Source: Diospyros lotus (taxonomy: Eukaryota > Streptophyta > Magnoliopsida > Ericales > Ebenaceae). Taken from it: a stretch of DNA of 64,000 nucleotides. Below the pieces are notes generated by a model that worked only from the letters and a program-made list of their open reading frames with translations, was not told the origin of the DNA and ran no database searches. Positions 11,101 through 22,102 of the stretch are shown piece by piece. How positions within the stretch are numbered: position 1 is the first letter of the stretch; every line of letters begins with the position of its first letter. The translations under genes were made by a program, and so were the position numbers. The stretch is from the NCBI RefSeq assembly GCF_014633365.1, contig NC_068344.1, positions 4,973,327-5,037,326 of the forward strand. Direction: 5' to 3'.

Positions 11101-14100
11101 GATATTATATTAAGTGCATGAAGGTTAGACTGATTGTGCCATTTTTTCTAATATATGTAGATTAGGGGATTTAGGTCAAAGATCGGCAACAATGAGTGTT
11201 TACTCTGCTGTGTTGATTTTCTGTTTCATCTTGTGGAGACTCTTGTTCGATTCTTCAACAAGTATGCTTATGTTCAGGTAGTTTTATTGACCTTCCATTG
11301 GTGAATCCTCATAGTTTGTTTGTCTTTTGTTTACGAACTTTTTTTGAAGATTCTAGTTATTTTGCTTTCATTGATTATTCTTAAGTTGTAGAATTATTAC
11401 ATGTAAAACTGATCAGAGAAATTCCTATAAATGCTGTTATCTTTTCAGATTTCTATGTTCTTCTGTGAAATTGATGACCGACAAGGTGTTAAAAAAAAAA
11501 TCTGGCTGATTCCTCGTGCCTCTTGATGGAAGTACTATTGTCTGGTATACTTAATTGGATTTTTGACTTCTCATATAATGAACTTCTTTTATTTCCTTGC
11601 CTTCTCATCATATGTGAAGCTTGCACTTGGAGATTGCATCATTAACCTGAAATTAGTATCTTTGACATAAATTATTTTTCTAGCAGATCTTGAATTTTAT
11701 GCAAAAAGTGTCCAACATCCTATTACTTGTAGATATTTATTTGCAGTTCCTTGCCTTCAGATGATATCCTGTCATATCTGGACCTTGCACTGGAGATTCG
11801 GTCATTCACCTGAAATTAGTACTTGACCTCACACACTAACAATTTGTGGCCAGATCCTTCTTTTTCTACTTTTATGGAAAAATGTCCAATATCATTGGAT
11901 TGGCAAACATTTTTTCTCATGTAGATCAACTGTGGTTGAAATTTTGTATGCCTTAAGTGGTATATATTTATTCTCCTATAGAGCTACTGTGGTAGAAACT
12001 TTGTATGTCTTTATCTTTACGTTTCAACTTCTTATAGATAATTTGAGAAGGAGTCTTTTCCTTGGTGTGTGAGCATATTTCATGGTTTATGATTATGAGA
12101 AGTATCATATATTTGGAACATAGAGAAGAAGAGCGGTCCTTGCTTTTTGATGGCAATTACTTTAAAATTAATCAATTTCAGTGGCAATAAAAAGGAGGAG
12201 ACATTGTTAAAAATCTCATGGAGGGTTTTAGAGAAGAAAGAAGTTTGAGTTGCTCATATGCAAGATATTAAGAACATGTACATGGAGTAGAAACATCTGC
12301 TAGAACTTGTGTATGAGATATTAGGACTCTTCTAGTTACAATTGGATTACATTAACACATTTATCTATTTGTTCTAGTGATTAACTCAGTAAAGACACTC
12401 AAGAAGAGGTGCTTTAGTGTGTGCTAGTTGCAAATGATGTGTCATCTTGGTGGATGAGACAAAAAAGGTATGAATATGATACTCAAGATATAGAGGGACA
12501 CCTTAGAATCCTAAGACTCCAAGTTAAGTAAATCAGCAACCAAATATATGGAAATGTAAGTTTAATGAAAATAGAGTTATGGATGATTCTATGGTGAGCC
12601 TTGAAGCTCAAGTCATTCTAGGAAAAAAAATAATTTAAATACCTTGGTTCAATTGTCTAAAAAGGATGGGGGAAACCATTAATTATTTACTCATAGAATT
12701 AAGATAAGTTGGTTGAAATGGAGAAGTGCGTTTGGCAATTTATGCAATAGTAAAATTTCATTAAATCCAAAAAGAAATTTTATCCTGATGACCATTCCAC
12801 CTTCTTTGTTGTATAGTACAAAATCTTGTATAGTAAGGTACCAACATGTACAAAATATGAGCATAATGGAGATGATGTTATTTTATGTGCGACCATACGA
12901 GAAAGGATAGAATTAGAAATTATTTGTCACAAGGTTGGAGTGACCCCTATTGCAAATAAGGTGCTTCAGATGTGATTAAAGATGATTTGATCATTTAGAA
13001 GAAGATTGAAATTATGCTTTTAGCAGAAAAGGCAGAGGAAGACTTATGCACTGGAATACGAGGCTTACATGTTAGAAGAATGACTTAAGTTCCACTCAAG
13101 CCAATTCCTTGAAGATAGCTCTCAATATGAAGTTTTGCCTGTTGACCACATTTTAGTCCTAATTCTTCCTAGTAATTTTGGGAAAGCCATATTAGTGCCA
13201 GCCTTCTGAACTCTTTACTGAACTGAAGCACCATGCACTACCACACTCATACCTGATGGCTTAGTAATGTTAATAAAGCACGAACTATTTAAATCTTCAG
13301 ATCTTTTGGATAAATGATCGTCATCGGCAAAGTACCCCATAGTTAACTGCTGATTAAGTTTTGGAGAAAGTCAATATCTTGTCAATCTGCTTGCATGTTT
13401 GCTTGACCAGCATTTCCCATACACGTTGAACTCTAGTTTTTGGATAGATATGAACACAAGGAACTTAATTTATGTTACTAGCAATGTGTGCCTGTCAAAT
13501 ATAGTGGAGAATTCAACTCTTTGGTATGGAGTTTGGCTCATGGCCACATTTTGTTTTGGCCCCGTCTTTCATTCTTTGGTTCTGGGAGGAAAAAAGCCCA
13601 TGGCTGAACAATTCCAACACTTGGAAAAGAAAATGTTCCATACTAATGGAGTTGGGACCATAACCATGGGTTTGCGAGTAGTGGTCTCATCACAAGGGAA
13701 ATTCGTACGGGTTGCCATATAACGGTCTCTCCTTCAGTAATACATCCTCCAGCCCTTCCTGCTCTTCGTGGCATATAAAGATTAGCCAAGCATAAGGCCT
13801 TCCGTGCTGAAGGTAGTTTAGAAGGGTTCTCGCCAATCTTCCTTGCCCTTTTCAGCAGTTATCTAATGAAGAAACATTTCATCTCTTTCCCTTTATCCTG
13901 GCTTGAGCTACCTATTATATTGAGTTGCCTCCCCACTGAACTATCTTGGGAAAAGGTGAGCAAGGGTGATTGATAGATAGACAGTCAATTTCACTGAGCG
14001 CTGGAAGCAAAGAAAGAAGAAAGCTTGGGAGCTGTGCTATTGCCCGATCATATAGTTCTCCATCAGCTGGAAAGAGAGGACTGCCTCGAGGAGAGACAAC

Positions 14101-17100
14101 TCAACTAAAAGAGTGACTGCCCTCTGTTCTACGTGTTAGGACCGGTTGTTTCCTGTAGAAGACTACTTTTTTTCAAGTTTCACAAGGAGTTAAAATATCA
14201 CTGTATTAAATGCTGAGTTTTTGCCTACTCTGTTTGGAAGGATGACATTCAGTTAATTTATTCTTTGCTATATTCAGTTAATTCATTCTTTGCCTTCAAT
14301 TTTGTCTTGGATACTTCTTGCTTATTCACTTATCTCATTCTTTGCTTTTCTGTGTTAACATGCATTCATTATCCTCAGATTGCAGTTTATGGGAAAAGCT
14401 TTAATCACTCGGCAAGAGATGCATGGGAGTTATTTCAATTAACTGGCGTGGAAGCACTCATTGCCTATGATTGTTCAGGGGCTGTTCTACTGATGTGTAC
14501 GCTCTTGGGTGGGCTCATTACTGGGACTTGCGCAGGAGCTTGGACTAGAATTAAATATCCTGACCGAGTGATTATGGTGGGCTCTACTGCTATGTTGATG
14601 GGAATGATATTGGTAAGTTTATTAAATTATTCTCTGTTTCAGTTGGCCCACATAAGGACCAGCCAACCTTCTTATTAAGTAACACGGCCAAAGTCATCTC
14701 CTGCTGTTGGTTTTGGCTGAATGGCTTTGAATGCAAGTCAAAGGCCTACTTATGTTAGATCTAGGTTGGTAGATAGACCCAATAACCTAACATATGTTTA
14801 AAGAGAGGGGATATTAGTGCTCTTACTCATATGTTGGTGGAACCTTTCCTTCCCCTGCTATATAAACATGATAACATCGTTGGCTTAAGTCTTGGATGAC
14901 TGGCTAATTGGCCTTGTTTAATGTGCTTGCCTGTGTTTTCATTCATCCTGGTATGGGTATAAGGTGTCGGTACGCTTCCACTGTTCCATGTCATGTACAA
15001 TGATACTAGGATGTGAATAGATTTCATATTTATTCTATTTCTTTACATAATTTGTCAAGTATAAAATGTTTTCTAACAAACTATATAGAATATATATATT
15101 TATATATATATTTTTTGCATAAAATGCTTCCTACAAAGTTATGATGCAACTCAAGATGGTCGGTACATAATAGTGCCTGTTCAACTAAATATGCTGGATG
15201 CATCTCATATCTTTATTCAAGTATGGATCCTTTCATATGGGTCCTTCACACACTAAAGATCTATATAACACAACCACGTGCTGTTTGAACTCATTTGAGC
15301 ATAACCAATTTGAGCTAAGCCACATGATTGCTCTGTTATTTCACGGTCAACTAGGTCATTGAATGTGATTACACCAACACCATCCCAAGCCTTAAGTTCT
15401 GCTAAATGGTGTTGGTTACATGAATTCTAGCAATCAATTAGGTTTATCTATGATCTTATCTTCTACAATGCCATTGTATCTTGTATCATGCTTAAGGGTT
15501 TTTAACATAAAATTTTCTTTAGTTTTCCTTCTACCTCACCTCTTTTGCTGTAAGATTTTTCTATTCCATTCACTTGCCTATTAGGTGTGTCTGCTGGTCT
15601 TTTATCACATGTGCAATCAATTTTAATCGTGTCTTGTTCATCTTATCTACTCTAACTTTGTTATAAATATTCTCATTTGTAATTTTGTCTTTTCTAGTAT
15701 AGACATGTTTTCACCATAACATCTTCATATTTTGCAAATGTTGATATTTAATTATCAGCATTCTTAGCCATACAACAGAGATGGTTTGTATCCTGTATAA
15801 TAGAACTTTTCATTTTGCTTCAAAGGGATATTCTGCACATCTTTTCTTTAACCATTATGTCTTGATGCTATGAGTAACATCCTTAGTAATCTTCTTGTTT
15901 ATTTGACAATAGATTTGAGATATCTAAACCATTTTTTTTAGGAATAACTAGATCTTTAAGTCTTACCATGATATCATCTAAATTTCCATTTATTCTAAAC
16001 TTATATTTCATACATTCAATTTTTCACTTGCTTAATCTTGAATCTGGATTATAAAGTGTTGATTCATAATTCAAGATTAATATTTACTCCTTTTTTTCTC
16101 ATCCGTCAATATAATATTGCCTTAAATAAACATAATCAAAGCACCTCTTTTAGCATGTGCTTTGTGAGTTTATCAATTACAAGAGTATAGAGGTAAGGGT
16201 TCAGTATAGATGCTTGACATAATCTAATTGTAATTAAAGAAGTTTTAGCTTTTTTGCAAAAATTCTAGCAAATGTTTTTGCTTGATGATACTTGTCTTTA
16301 ATAAATAGTTTAAAAGTAATTTAAACTTGTTTCTTCTCCAAAACCCTTAAAAGACTTCTTTGAGAACTTCATTATGGGCTTTTCTAAGTGTATAAACATT
16401 ATATCCAACTCCATGTTATTATTTGGGACCTTTTCATTTGACACCTCAATAGTAAATAGCTTCCATTGTACCAAGCATAAAGCCAAATTGATTTTTGGAG
16501 ACCATGGTTTTAATCCTTAATCTTTGCCTATGTTACATGGACTCTGCATTTTTAGGCATTATATTGGTGTCGACATGACATGACACTAGTACTGATATGG
16601 GATATATGCCAAACTCTCCACTTTTTAGGTCTCTGTGTCAATTCTCTTTTTTATGTATTTAATTTACTTTTAATTTAAAATAATAAAAATTAACAATTTA
16701 TTTTGATTTATTATTATTTTTTTGTGAATATGCTTTAGCCTTTAAAGTAGAGTGTTCAAAAAGGCGGCCTCCTAGGCGCTGCCGAGGCGTTAGGTGGCCC
16801 CTCACCGTTGTGAATACATGCAAATTGACACCCTAGGTGTTGGGCCCGATTAATCGGGCCCAATTGGCGCCTAATTAGGCTTGTTCTAGAGATGGGAGGA
16901 CTAGATCTGATCGATTTCAATGAGACACTAGATCCAACAAGGTTTCAGGCTCGGGACAACAAATCTGGCTATATGCAGTGATATGCAAAGCTTCGATCGC
17001 TGAAGAAGGAGAACGAACGAGACTAAAATAGTGCACAACAGTGACTATTTTAGGCTTGTTCCAGAGACGAGAGGACTAGATCTGATTGATTTCAATGAGA

Positions 17101-20100
17101 CACTAGATCCAACAAGGTTTCAGGCTCGGGACAACAAATTTGGCTATATGCAGTGATATGCAAAGCTTCAATCGCCGAAGAAGGAGAACGAAGGAGACTA
17201 AAATAGTGCACAACAGTGACTAGAGAATCAGTGACAACATTGATTGGACGTTAAGCATCGATCAACGAATATTTGAGTATTTGGGCAGCCACGAAATCGC
17301 TGTTGACGTCGACCGTGCAACGCTCTTTTGCTGTGTGTGCTGCAACCCAATATAAGCCATTGTACACACACCCCAATACAAGCATGTCTTTGTTAGTTTC
17401 ATCATCTATCATCCTAAGAAGTTCATTATGAATCAACAAGTTTTTCTTCGCACATGTTTATGTTGAACCTGCAATTCAATTATGCTGGGTGTTGGATATT
17501 TCACTTGTCTTTCTAGATTTCATTTGTCTTTTCAACTTTGATTTACCTAAAAATAATATCAAATTATATCAAAAAATAGAAAAAAAGCAACAGTTTTCCT
17601 ATGCCTCGCCTAGGCGCTAGGCCCCAATCTGGCACTCGACTAGTGCTTAGCGTGTTTTAGAACAATGCTTTTAAGATATATGTTGGTATGAGATCACCCA
17701 AATTGCCTACCTACCAGTTACCATTTTATCTTATATGTACAAGTAACATATCCTTAATTTATAGTTATAGAACTAAAAGATAAAAAAGATTTGTAAGTAT
17801 GGTGGGGGTAAGGTAGTAAAATTTATTATTCTCTATGTCATATCCCAGTACCTTCCTACCTTCGGACACATATCCCCGTATCCTAAAATTCATGAAATTG
17901 ATAGGTCCAACCTTTGGGTACATACCCGTGTTCGACACTCATACTTGAGTCCATCTAACATAGATCTTTGCTAAACCATCCTCCCCAAAGTTTCATAGTA
18001 TAACTTATTAGCTTGATTCACCTTTATGCCTACAAATATGAATTAAAGTGCTCTTTTTTCACTCGTTCGGCATCCTGTTCATTTTAAGAATTCTATTAAC
18101 TATAAGATGCCTTTTTCTCTAATTTATTTATTCTTCTATTAAGGATATTACTTGATCTAACTAGTTCACCATTTTTCATCTTTTTCATAACTTGTTTCAT
18201 TTCATTTAAACAAATATGTTAATAGAATATATAGTTCCCATCCTTTTTAGAACTACCGAGATGTCTCAATACAACATTCGTTTTCCCACTTTCATTGAAT
18301 ACAACAATTACAAGCCCAAATCCCCCTAAGTGGAGTTGGGTATACACATTTGTGCTTAACTTCTAGAAATTCAAATACTTTATTCATCTCTCTCTCTCTA
18401 TATGCGTGTGTGTTTGTGTGTATATATCTTTTTTTGGAGGGTGAGCCTTGGTTGCAACAGTAAGGTTGCTCCTTTATGACAAGGTGACATGTTTGAGTTG
18501 TGGAAATAGTCTCTTTATAGAGCAAGGGTAAAGGTTGTTACAAAAATGACCTTGCCCCAACCCTTGCAAAGGGAGAAGCATTGTGTGCTAGGCACACCCT
18601 CATATATCTCCTTTTTTCGTCTTTTGTATTAAGTTGATGGTATAAATTTTTTTAAAGTTTTGACTTTACTTTTTCCAAAATATATCTCTATAGTTTTTTT
18701 AAAATTATTATTATGACACACCTCTTCACTTAAGCTTGAATGCTCCTTTTGAATTGGGGCTTTTCCCTTCAATCCTCTAAGAATAATTTTTATTGTGTTT
18801 TATATAGTAGTGACCATCTAAATCTATGCTGGGTTAGCCTTGCCTTTTCTTGTTTTTTTGAGATTGATTATTTTTTTCACTATTTATAAGAATAAGTGAG
18901 ATGTTCAAAGTTGTGGAAATTACAGTGGGATCAAGTTAACGAGTCACCATATGGAACTTTAGAAGAGAGTGATTGAGGATGAGATAAGAAGAGAAAACAA
19001 GGTGCTTGAAAACTAATTTGAACTCATGCTTAGTAGGTCTTTAGTGGAAATAATGCACTTGCTGAGTCACCAAATAAAAAGTTATAGTTGAACTTATGAC
19101 AAAGTCCCCAAAGAAATCTTATGAAGTGTTTTAGAGAAGAAATGAGTCTAAATTGCTTATATACATGTTACTAAGAACTTGTATCATAGAGCAGAAACAT
19201 GCGTTAGAACATGTGAAGGAGATATTAAGACTTTTCTCATTATAATTAGATTACATGAAGAATCTGTATTAAGTTCTTATTTCGTTGCCATAGTAGTAGA
19301 TTAACTCACTATGATGGAATGCAATTATATTAATTATCTTCATTCATCGCTATCTCATTGAACTTTTCTATATGAAGATGATGTTTGAATCTCATCTCAT
19401 CATTCCTTGTTTAAGGGGTTGTGTTAGAAAGGGCATCCAACATAAAATTTTGGCGCACTAATCTTTTGTAGGAATTTATATTGTCAATGTGACTTTTATA
19501 AGTCGATTGACATTAAGAATGCCATGCCACCAACCCTAACTTGGTTAGGATAAGGTGTAGTTGATGATAATTTTGAATAGATGAACTCACTAAATACATC
19601 CAGGCAAAGATGTTGTGGTGTATTGGTGGATGAGACAAAAGAATGTGTTAATGCTAAGCTTGAGATATGGTAGACCATTTTAGAATCTAGAGGTTTAAGT
19701 TGAGTGAATTAAAAACTAAATATATGAAATGCAAATTTGGTAAAAATATAAGTGTGGATGATGTTATGGTAAGATTTGAAGATCAAGTTATCCTAAGAAA
19801 AGATCCGTTCAGATATCTTGGATCAACCATCCAAAATCATGAAGAGATAATGAGAATGTTACCCATAAAATTAACGTAGGATGATTAAAATAGAAAGTGT
19901 TCTTGGCATTTTTATGTGATAATAAGATTTTGTTAATGCTAAAAGAAAAAATTTAAGAAATGGCTATTAGATCAACTTTGTTGTATAACACAGAATGTTG
20001 GGTCGTAAAGCATCGAAAGGTGCAAAAAATATGAGTATTACAATGGATGTGCGATTATATGAGAACAGATAAAATTAGAAATGAAGTTACTTATAATTGA

Positions 20101-22102
20101 GGTTGTTAACAACATATCATCTCAATCCTACTGGGGTCTACATGAATTCTAGCTCTCCAATCATCTAGGCCTTATCTTTTGTAAGACTCTTATAACTCAT
20201 ATCATATTTAAGAGTCTCTTACTAACTTTTTCTTGGTCTTCCTCTACTTCTCTTGCTAAAGAGTTGTTTCATTTCGTCCACTCCCCTGATATACTTTATA
20301 ATTCTTACAACATAATTCTTTTTGTCTCATAAGAATGTAGTCTATTTAGGTAGTTAATAAACTATTTTCATATGTAGCCATGTTTTCATCCTGCTTCTTG
20401 AGCACAAGATTACCTATGATGAGGTTGTATGTTGTGGCAAAATCCAAACTAGTTTCCCTTCATTATTTCTTTCTCCAAAGCCATAACATCCATGCACATT
20501 TCTATATCCATTTACTTCTCTGCCCACATGTCCAATTTAATTTACATCCTATAATGATCTTGGGTATTCCTTGTAACAATTCTTCTAAGTCTTTGTGAAA
20601 TTTTGCCTTCATCTTTTCTTCTAATCCATCTTGTGCTTATGCACTAATAATATCCAAAATCCTTTCTCCTAGAATAAGTTTAACTACTGTAATCCATCTT
20701 CCAATCTCTTTACAGTTACTATCTCATGCTTTAAAGTCTTACCCAAGATTCCATAATAATCTTTTACTCCATTCCTCGTGCAATCCTTTCTTGAGTATCG
20801 AAGTTATACCCAGACTCAATTAACACCGTGGCAGTCTCACTAACTCAATTAAAATTTTGGCTTTCTTGCTAACGGCTAATCTATCTCTTCTCCTGAAGGT
20901 AAATAATATCATTTCTCCTAATAATCTCATCCACTACTTTAATAGATTCTCTTATCAAAGTCCTAACGATCCTTAGCTGCTGGTCCTAAACTAAATTCTT
21001 TCGTCACCTTGTTTATGAAAATCCTAGAACCCTTGCAAATGTAACATTACATCCAAGCTTTGATGAAGCAGCCTTAGTTCATTTTTCACTTACACTTGGG
21101 TCAATATAGCGCTTCACTATGAAAGGTATGCCCCAACTGCTTACTATTTTGTTTAGAATTTATGATGAAAGTTTTTATGAATTTTTCTCCGATTGTCTGC
21201 TACTCGATCCAACTCTCCTCTTTAATTTGGCTTTGGAATTGGCTGTGAATAGCAGGAATACTTCCAACACAAGGTGTTGAAGGAATTACTCAATCCATGG
21301 GCAGGGTTTTATTAGATGTTCATTAGTTTAATAAAAATTGTAAATGATCTTTGTAAAAGTCTAGGAAATTCTGGTCTCATTTGGTTGGTTAAACAGTCTT
21401 CACTGTTTGGTTTTGGGAATTGATCAAGGTTGGTTCAATTTTGGGCAAGGTACTAACTTGAATCAATTTCAGGCTTCTGTGAAGCTTTTCCTTAATTATT
21501 GGTTATATTCTAGTTGAGTATGTACATATATATTTCTGAGCATCGATAACTTGCTTCATCAAAAACCATATAATATCACGCATCTGTCATTGGTTGGTTT
21601 GGTAAAAATTGGATTTACCCTTCTAAGGCATCATTTTCTATTTGAAATGCAACTATTTTGCATTCCTCGTTTCCATGCTGATGTGTCAACAATATAAGCC
21701 TTCCTATAATATATACTTGCTGTTAACATTTTCCAAGCAAGCATTTTGTACTTGCACCACATTATCTTGTCATATGCTGATTCATTACGAACTTTTAATT
21801 GACCAATTTTTCATTACACTGACATAGACGTAGCCTAGACTCCTTGATTTCTGCATATAATGATGGTTAGGCCGTTTGATGTTCAGGTGGGACTCGCAAT
21901 GGTAGTGGTGGAAAGTGCCGTTACATCTATATACATATGTTATGCGGAAGAACCCTTATTGATTCAAAGATGGGATCCCCAGTTCTTCAACCAGATGTCA
22001 GAGACTTTGCACCAGCGACTTCAACATAGGAGTGCACGATCCAGACACGTATCGACTCAGAGTCGGCTTGATGGCCACACAGAAAGCCCCTTTCCCATTT
22101 GA
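8159..22102 (+). CDS. Choline transporter-like protein (CTL/SLC44 family)
   Basis: Seven exons with GT-AG introns and compatible phases: 8159-8221, 8337-8797, 10472-10655, 10805-11029, 11161-11277, 14379-14612 and 21887-22102, giving 499 residues. The N-terminus (residues 1-45) is Ser-rich and cytosolic-looking. Hydrophobic segments follow near residues 47-69, 100-120 and 132-172, with more in exons 3, 4 and 6, as expected for a polytopic Choline_transpo-domain protein. Exon 6 holds the conserved-looking stretch with ARDAWELF, and exon 7 reads into a typical CTL tail with a Cys-Tyr-Ala-Glu motif, then a basic cytosolic end and TGA. Plant members are predicted membrane choline/solute transporters; substrate cannot be read from sequence. 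Start: ATG 8159 is the first in frame, with a second at 8162. Oddities are the 3.1-kb fifth and 7.3-kb sixth introns packed with transposons. The coding sequence looks intact. Confidence 0.9.
12180..13090 (+). mobile_element. Degenerate LINE (L1-type) RT C-terminal fragment, sense
   Basis: This lies within CTL intron 5. Broken frames still read in order as the C-terminal half of a plant LINE reverse transcriptase: a GGRVLEKKEV-like piece near 12220, a DETKK-like piece near 12455, a KYLGSIV-like piece near 12640, IRISWLKWRSAFG near 12700, a TIPPSLLYSTKS-like piece near 12785, and HKVGVTPIANK near 12930. Many stops and frameshifts make it a fossil, probably 5' truncated. Confidence 0.7.
13540..14170. 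other. Possible organelle-derived insert (NUMT) in CTL intron 5
   Basis: Compared with the surrounding intron, this stretch is visibly less AT-rich and lacks homopolymers and microsatellites. Its texture, for example GGAAAAGGTGAGCAAGGG, the GATAGATAGACAG run and CTCGAGGAGAGACAAC, resembles plant mitochondrial intergenic DNA. This is a judgement from composition and memory, not an alignment. A relict of another gene or repeat is equally possible. Confidence 0.3.
16748..17665. mobile_element. TIR-like non-autonomous insert
   Basis: The ends carry related inverted sequences rich in CCTAGGCGC: the left starts near AGTGTTCAAAAAGGCGG and the right ends GCGTGTTTTAGAACA. Near-identical flanks (CTTTAAAG and CTTTTAAG) may be a degraded target duplication. 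It sits inside the antisense LINE and so is younger than it. The body holds the 175-bp tandem duplication listed separately. The frame at 17251-17439 has no recognisable domain. Confidence 0.45.
16877..17226. repeat. 175-bp tandem duplication
   Basis: Two copies, 16877-17051 and 17052-17226, nearly identical from AGGCTTGTTC through to GCACAACAGTGACTA. Only scattered substitutions separate them, so this is a recent duplication inside the TIR-like insert. Confidence 0.9.
18437..18604 (+). mobile_element. Au-like SINE
   Basis: The order of motifs matches the plant Au SINE family: GGTGAGCCTTGGTTGCAACA (tRNA-derived A-box region), GTAAGGTTGCTCC, a B-box-like TGTTTGAGTTGTGG, then GGTAAAGGTTGTTACAA, CCCAACCCTTGCAAAGGGAG and GCTAGGCACACCC. 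It is diverged and lies in CTL intron 6. Confidence 0.75.
18895..20100 (+). mobile_element. Second degenerate LINE RT fragment, sense
   Basis: This parallels the 12180-13090 copy but reaches further upstream. About 18920-19260 reads as the RT stretch that includes the IGSS and MLSRSLVEIMH-like region and a TIIRLHEES-like piece. It is then interrupted at about 19320-19560 and resumes as DETKECVNAKLEIW-like, RYLGSTIQNHEE-like, TLLYNTECWVVKHRK-like and RNEVTYN-like pieces. Frames are broken throughout. Confidence 0.65.
20100..20350 (-). mobile_element. Antisense LINE fragment abutting the sense copy
   Basis: On the plus strand it carries the antisense LINE 3' region (CTACATGAATTCTAGCTCTC, TCTTGGTCTTCCTCTACTTC), in the same order as 15400-15560. 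It meets the sense fragment at about 20100, forming a head-to-head LINE pair, which suggests nested or 5'-inverted insertion. Confidence 0.55.
20351..21886. other. Remainder of CTL intron 6
   Basis: About 20350-21290 is less AT-rich than average and could be further degraded LINE sequence, but I could not assign it. 21290-21886 looks like ordinary intron sequence and ends in a TTCAG acceptor at 21886. Confidence 0.4.

Larger units (their letters stand above)
15360..18250 (-). mobile_element. Antisense LINE RT fragment, interrupted
   Basis: In CTL intron 6, 15360-16530 and about 17960-18250 read on the minus strand as degenerate plant L1-type LINE reverse transcriptase. Landmarks on the plus strand include the antisense LINE tail CACCAACACCATCCCAAGCC, the stretch around ATGAATTCTAGCAATC, and TCTCCAAAACCC near 16334. 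The block is split by the TIR-like insert at 16748-17665. No intact frame survives. Confidence 0.6.
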
